Origin: Sphingomicrobium lutaoense
Lineage (GTDB): Bacteria; Pseudomonadota; Alphaproteobacteria; Sphingomonadales; Sphingomonadaceae
Direction of reading: 5' to 3'
NCBI RefSeq assembly: GCF_014195685.1
Contig: NZ_JACICF010000002.1
Location: 186,001-250,000, forward strand
Length of the DNA: 64,000 nucleotides
Of the stretch, positions 61,484 to 64,000 are shown one piece after another. A program made the translations under genes and the position numbers. The number at the start of each line of letters is the position of its first letter. Position 1 is the stretch's first letter. Below the pieces are notes generated by a model. That model did no database searches. It saw only the letters and a list, made by a program, of their open reading frames with translations, and had not been told where the DNA came from.

Positions 61484-62352
61484 GGCCGCAATGGGCGCTC
61501 ACCGCCGCCGAACGGCAATTGCTTCCCGCGGGGCGCCGTCGCGGGCCGACGCGCGGGCTGATCGCGATCATGATGTTCGTGATGGTGATCGTCGCCGCGG
61601 CGGGGCTGGCGATCGGCAATGCCGCAGCGCTTCTCTCGCAAGCCACTGAAGCGCGCTACAGCATCCAGCTGCCGGGCGGAGCAGGGCAGGGCGATGCCCT
61701 GGCCCGCGCCGCGCGCGATCTCGACGGGGTGCGCTCGGCGCGCGCGGTTCCCGAGGAAGAGGTCAACGAAACGCTTGATCGCTGGCTCGGTCCCGCGGCG
61801 CGCGAAGCCGATCTTCCGGTGCCCGCACTGGTCGAGGTCGAGTTCGATGACAATGCCGACGCCAAGGCCATCGAAACGGCGCTCCGGAGCGAGTTCGCCG
61901 ACGCGATGCTGGTCGCCAACCGCAGCACCATCCAGCCCCTCCTGCGCTCGCTTCGAGCCCTGGGATGGGTCGCCGCCAGTCTCGTCATTCTCGTCGGCGT
62001 GGCGGCAGGGGCGGCGGTCGTGCTTGCCGCGCGCGCCGCGCTTGCGGCCAATCGCGACACGATCGATGTCATGCACGGCGTGGGTGCGACCGACGAGCAG
62101 GTGGTGCGCCTCTTTCAATATCGCATCGCGCTCGACAGCCTTGTCGGCGGCGCCCTGGGGGCCGGACTGGCAGCGCTCGTGCTGCTGCTCGTTTCTGCGA
62201 GCGGGCTGGCAATCGCCGGGCGCATGGCGGGACAGGCTTTGCTCTTCCCGGTCGACCTCTTGATGCTCGCTCTGCTGCCGCTCGGCGGGGCACTGCTTGC
62301 GACACTGGTTGCAAGACGCGCGGTTTTGGTCTCTCTACGCGCCTTGCCATGA
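61480..62352 (+). CDS. ftsX: Cell division protein FtsX
   Basis: Membrane partner of FtsE. 290 residues: one N-terminal transmembrane helix (LIAIMMFVMVIVAAAGLAIG), a periplasmic domain of about 110 residues (RSARAVPEEEVNETLDRWLG), then three helices in the FtsX/MacB-like C-terminal domain (AASLVILVGVAAGAAVVLAA, HGVGATDEQVVRLFQYRIAL). The family is poorly conserved, so the ftsE-ftsX ATGA overlap carries weight. Its stop overlaps the YdcF gene. Confidence 0.9.
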   Translation: MRPQWALTAAERQLLPAGRRRGPTRGLIAIMMFVMVIVAAAGLAIGNAAALLSQATEARYSIQLPGGAGQGDALARAARDLDGVRSARAVPEEEVNETLDRWLGPAAREADLPVPALVEVEFDDNADAKAIETALRSEFADAMLVANRSTIQPLLRSLRALGWVAASLVILVGVAAGAAVVLAARAALAANRDTIDVMHGVGATDEQVVRLFQYRIALDSLVGGALGAGLAALVLLLVSASGLAIAGRMAGQALLFPVDLLMLALLPLGGALLATLVARRAVLVSLRALP

Positions 62353-62885
62353 TCCTTCGCCTCTTTTCCTTTGTTGCGCTCCTTTATGCGCTCGGATTCG
62401 CACTGTTCAGCGTGACGCTGGGCGAGCCTGCGCGCGAGGACGCGCCCGAAACCGCCGCGATCGTCGTGCTCACCGGCGGTAAGGGCCGGATCGAGCAAGC
62501 GGTCGACCGGCTGGCGGCGGGCAAGGCGGAACGGCTGCTCATCGCGGGCGCCGATCCGGTGGTGACCGAGGCCGATCTGGTCGAACGGCTCGGCGGCAAG
62601 GACGAACTCATTGCCTGTTGCGTCGATCTGGGCTCGGAATCGGTCGATACCCGCTCCAATGCCGAAGAAGCGCACCGCTGGATCGAAAAGCATGGCTATC
62701 GCGAACTGCGGCTCGTGACTTCCGACTGGCACATGCGCCGCGCCGCCTATGAATTCCGCCGCGAAATGGGCGATGAAGTCGACATCATCTTCGACGCGGT
62801 GCCCACCCGGCCCGGCCTGTTCACCCTGTTCGGCGAATATAACAAATACGTCCTGCGCCGGATCGGCGTGCTCATGGGGGTATGA
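62349..62885 (+). CDS. YdcF/SanA-family protein (DUF218)
   Basis: 178 residues with an N-terminal transmembrane or signal segment (LRLFSFVALLYALGFALFSV). The DUF218 core shows AAIVVLTGGKGRIEQAVDRL, RLLIAGADPV, SVDTRSNAEEAHRWIEKHGY and LRLVTSDWHMRRAAYEF. Members (ElyC, SanA) affect peptidoglycan and envelope integrity in enterics. Tightly coupled between ftsX and plsC by ATGA overlaps at both ends. Confidence 0.9.
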   Translation: MILRLFSFVALLYALGFALFSVTLGEPAREDAPETAAIVVLTGGKGRIEQAVDRLAAGKAERLLIAGADPVVTEADLVERLGGKDELIACCVDLGSESVDTRSNAEEAHRWIEKHGYRELRLVTSDWHMRRAAYEFRREMGDEVDIIFDAVPTRPGLFTLFGEYNKYVLRRIGVLMGV

Positions 62886-63568
62886 TGGCCTTTCTGCGTT
62901 CGACCCTCTTTCACCTGCTCTTCTATCCCGGCACGCTGCTCTATTGCCTTGCCGGACTCGCGGTCGCGCCGACGGGGCAGGGGGCCCTGCGCCATGTCGT
63001 CCATGGCTGGTCCAACTTTCACCACTGGCTGGTGCGCCATGTGCTCGGCATCCGCATGGAATGGGACGGGCAGATCCCCGACGGGCCCTTCCTCATCGCG
63101 GTCAAGCACCAGGCGATGGTCGAGACGGTCGAGGCGCTGCGCTTCGCGCACACACCGGTGGTGGTGATGAAGCGCGAACTGACCACCATGCCGATCTTCG
63201 GCTGGGTCAACCGGCGCTATGGCGTGATCGGGGTCGATCGCGAAGCGGGCGCGAGCGCGCTCCGCTCGATGATGAAGGAAGGGCAGAAGGCGGTCGCGGA
63301 AAAGCGGCCGGTGGTCATCTTCCCCGAAGGCACGCGCGTGCCCTTTGGCGCCGCGCCGCCGCTTCGCCCGGGCTTCGCGGGTCTCTACCGCGTGCTCAAG
63401 CTGCCGGTGGTGCCGGTCGCGCATGACAGCGGCAAGCTGTGGCCGCGCGGCTATGTCAAACATGCCGGGACGATCCGCTTCAAGGTGGGAGAGGTGATCG
63501 AGCCGGGCCTGCCGCGCGGCGAGGTCGAGGCGCGCGTCCACGCCGCGATTAACGCCCTCAATCCCTAA
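62882..63568 (+). CDS. plsC: 1-acyl-sn-glycerol-3-phosphate acyltransferase (PlsC family)
   Basis: Acylates lysophosphatidic acid to phosphatidic acid at the inner membrane. 228 residues; N-terminal membrane segment (LLFYPGTLLYCLAGLAVAP). Acyltransferase motifs: block I FLIAVKHQAMVETVEALRF (H-x4-E in place of the common H-x4-D), block II YGVIGVDREAGASALRSM, block III VVIFPEGTRVPFGAAPPLRP and block IV VVPVAHDSGKLWPR. Last gene of the ftsEX-ydcF-plsC run. Confidence 0.92.
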   Translation: MMAFLRSTLFHLLFYPGTLLYCLAGLAVAPTGQGALRHVVHGWSNFHHWLVRHVLGIRMEWDGQIPDGPFLIAVKHQAMVETVEALRFAHTPVVVMKRELTTMPIFGWVNRRYGVIGVDREAGASALRSMMKEGQKAVAEKRPVVIFPEGTRVPFGAAPPLRPGFAGLYRVLKLPVVPVAHDSGKLWPRGYVKHAGTIRFKVGEVIEPGLPRGEVEARVHAAINALNP

Positions 63569-63595
63569 GGTCCGTCAGGTCCGGATCTCCCGGGC

Positions 63596-64000
63596 CTAGC
63601 CTCTCAGCTTGGCGCCCTTTTTCTCCGCCGCGGCAATGATCGCCTGCGAGATCGCGCCGATTTCCTCGTCGGTGAAGCTCTTGTCCTCGGGCTGGAGGGT
63701 GACTTCGACCGCGAGGCTGAGACCGTCCTTGCCTTCGAAACGGTCGAAGGTGCGGACCTCGGTAATCCTTTTCTTGTCGGCACCCGCGATCGCCCGCTCG
63801 AGATCGGCGGCAGCAAGGTCGGCGGGAACGATGAAGGCGAAATCGCGGATCACCGGCTGCAGGGCAGAGGGCGCATAGGCCGCGCGTGCCCGGTCATTGT
63901 TGCGCGGTGCCGGGATCGCTTCCATGTCGATCTCGGCGGCCACGGTGCCGGTGGGCACGTCGAGCTGCTTCGCCAGCGCGGGATGCAATTCGCCGAACCG
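63596..64000 (-). CDS. pheT: Phenylalanyl-tRNA synthetase beta subunit, C-terminal part (partial)
   Basis: The last 134 residues of PheT; the rest lies beyond the right edge of the window. RFGELHPALAKQLDVPTGTV (the GELHP block) leads into the FDX-ACB anticodon-binding domain PVIRDFAFIVPADLAAADLE, ITEVRTFDRFEGKDGLSLAV, VTLQPEDKSFTDEEIGAISQ, ending KKGAKLRG. It is part of the heterotetrameric enzyme charging tRNA-Phe. Convergent with plsC, whose stop is 27 bases away. Confidence 0.95.
   Translation of the reverse strand, partial: RFGELHPALAKQLDVPTGTVAAEIDMEAIPAPRNNDRARAAYAPSALQPVIRDFAFIVPADLAAADLERAIAGADKKRITEVRTFDRFEGKDGLSLAVEVTLQPEDKSFTDEEIGAISQAIIAAAEKKGAKLRG

Overview
The window is about 64 kb of GC-rich, almost gap-free bacterial chromosome with no insertion sequence, phage or CRISPR signal. 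Protein families and gene order point to an alphaproteobacterium of the Sphingomonadales: the rho-mnmE-mnmG-rsmG-parA-parB-holA-lptE-leuS cluster, hemE next to maf-aroE-coaE-dnaQ, DUF1674, DUF3576, DUF1491, MmcB, ftsE/ftsX, and DUF4402 pilin-like proteins. The genus cannot be fixed from sequence reading alone. No gene-free stretch reaches 300 bases once the trp leader and the hemE-maf region are counted as features.

Layout. 1-4.6 kb, minus strand: rsmB-rpe-heparinase-purH (purH runs off the left edge). 4.6-12.4 kb: DUF1674; tsaD-gpsA diverging from hemC-hemD-mitofilin-like; a class A beta-lactamase-like hydrolase; an ETHE1-like persulfide dioxygenase diverging from a TauE/SafE transporter. 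12.4-18.5 kb: a flavoprotein, then a tryptophan operon trpL-trpD-trpCF-trpB-trpA with a leader peptide, an attenuator and a fused TrpC-TrpF, followed by tRNA-Gly(GCC). 18.6-33.3 kb: thioredoxin-TPR protein, Lon-N protein, UbiH-like hydroxylase, ftsK, lolA, a possible small RNA, xth-ribA, YggS, ThiE-like, an outer-membrane-type protein, and the DUF3576-leuS-lptE-holA operon. 33.3-42.4 kb, all minus: parB, parA, rsmG, mnmG, mnmE, terC, rho, hemJ, hemE. 42.41-42.70 kb: the probable chromosomal replication origin. 42.7-48.7 kb, all plus: maf-aroE-coaE-dnaQ, hpf, ptsN, thioesterase, DUF1491, SleB-like hydrolase, mmcB. 48.7-53.1 kb: ankyrin protein, cysteine-cluster protein, SprT/YgjP peptidase, a PBP1A-type enzyme, msrB. 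53.1-58.2 kb: a chaperone-usher-like surface fibre locus with two DUF4402 subunits. 58.4-64 kb: phosphoribosyltransferase, tRNA-Leu(GAG), a small exported protein, a DUF3426 protein, ftsE-ftsX-ydcF-plsC, and the 3' end of pheT.

How it fits together. The centre is an origin-proximal domain. Two identical 16-bp parS palindromes lie in or beside rsmG and mnmE, next to parAB. The hemE-maf gap carries a perfect DnaA box, an AT-rich stretch and four GANTC sites, and transcription points away from it on both sides. The two most unusual parts are (i) the trp operon, which has a Trp-codon leader peptide plus intrinsic terminator in front of trpD rather than trpE, a second Trp-codon mini-ORF, and an enteric-style TrpCF fusion; and (ii) the DUF4402/chaperone/usher-like locus, with an internal terminator after the major subunit and CtrA-like TTAACCAT sites upstream. 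Many genes are translationally coupled by ATGA or TGATG overlaps, and four convergent pairs share a palindromic CTAG stop.
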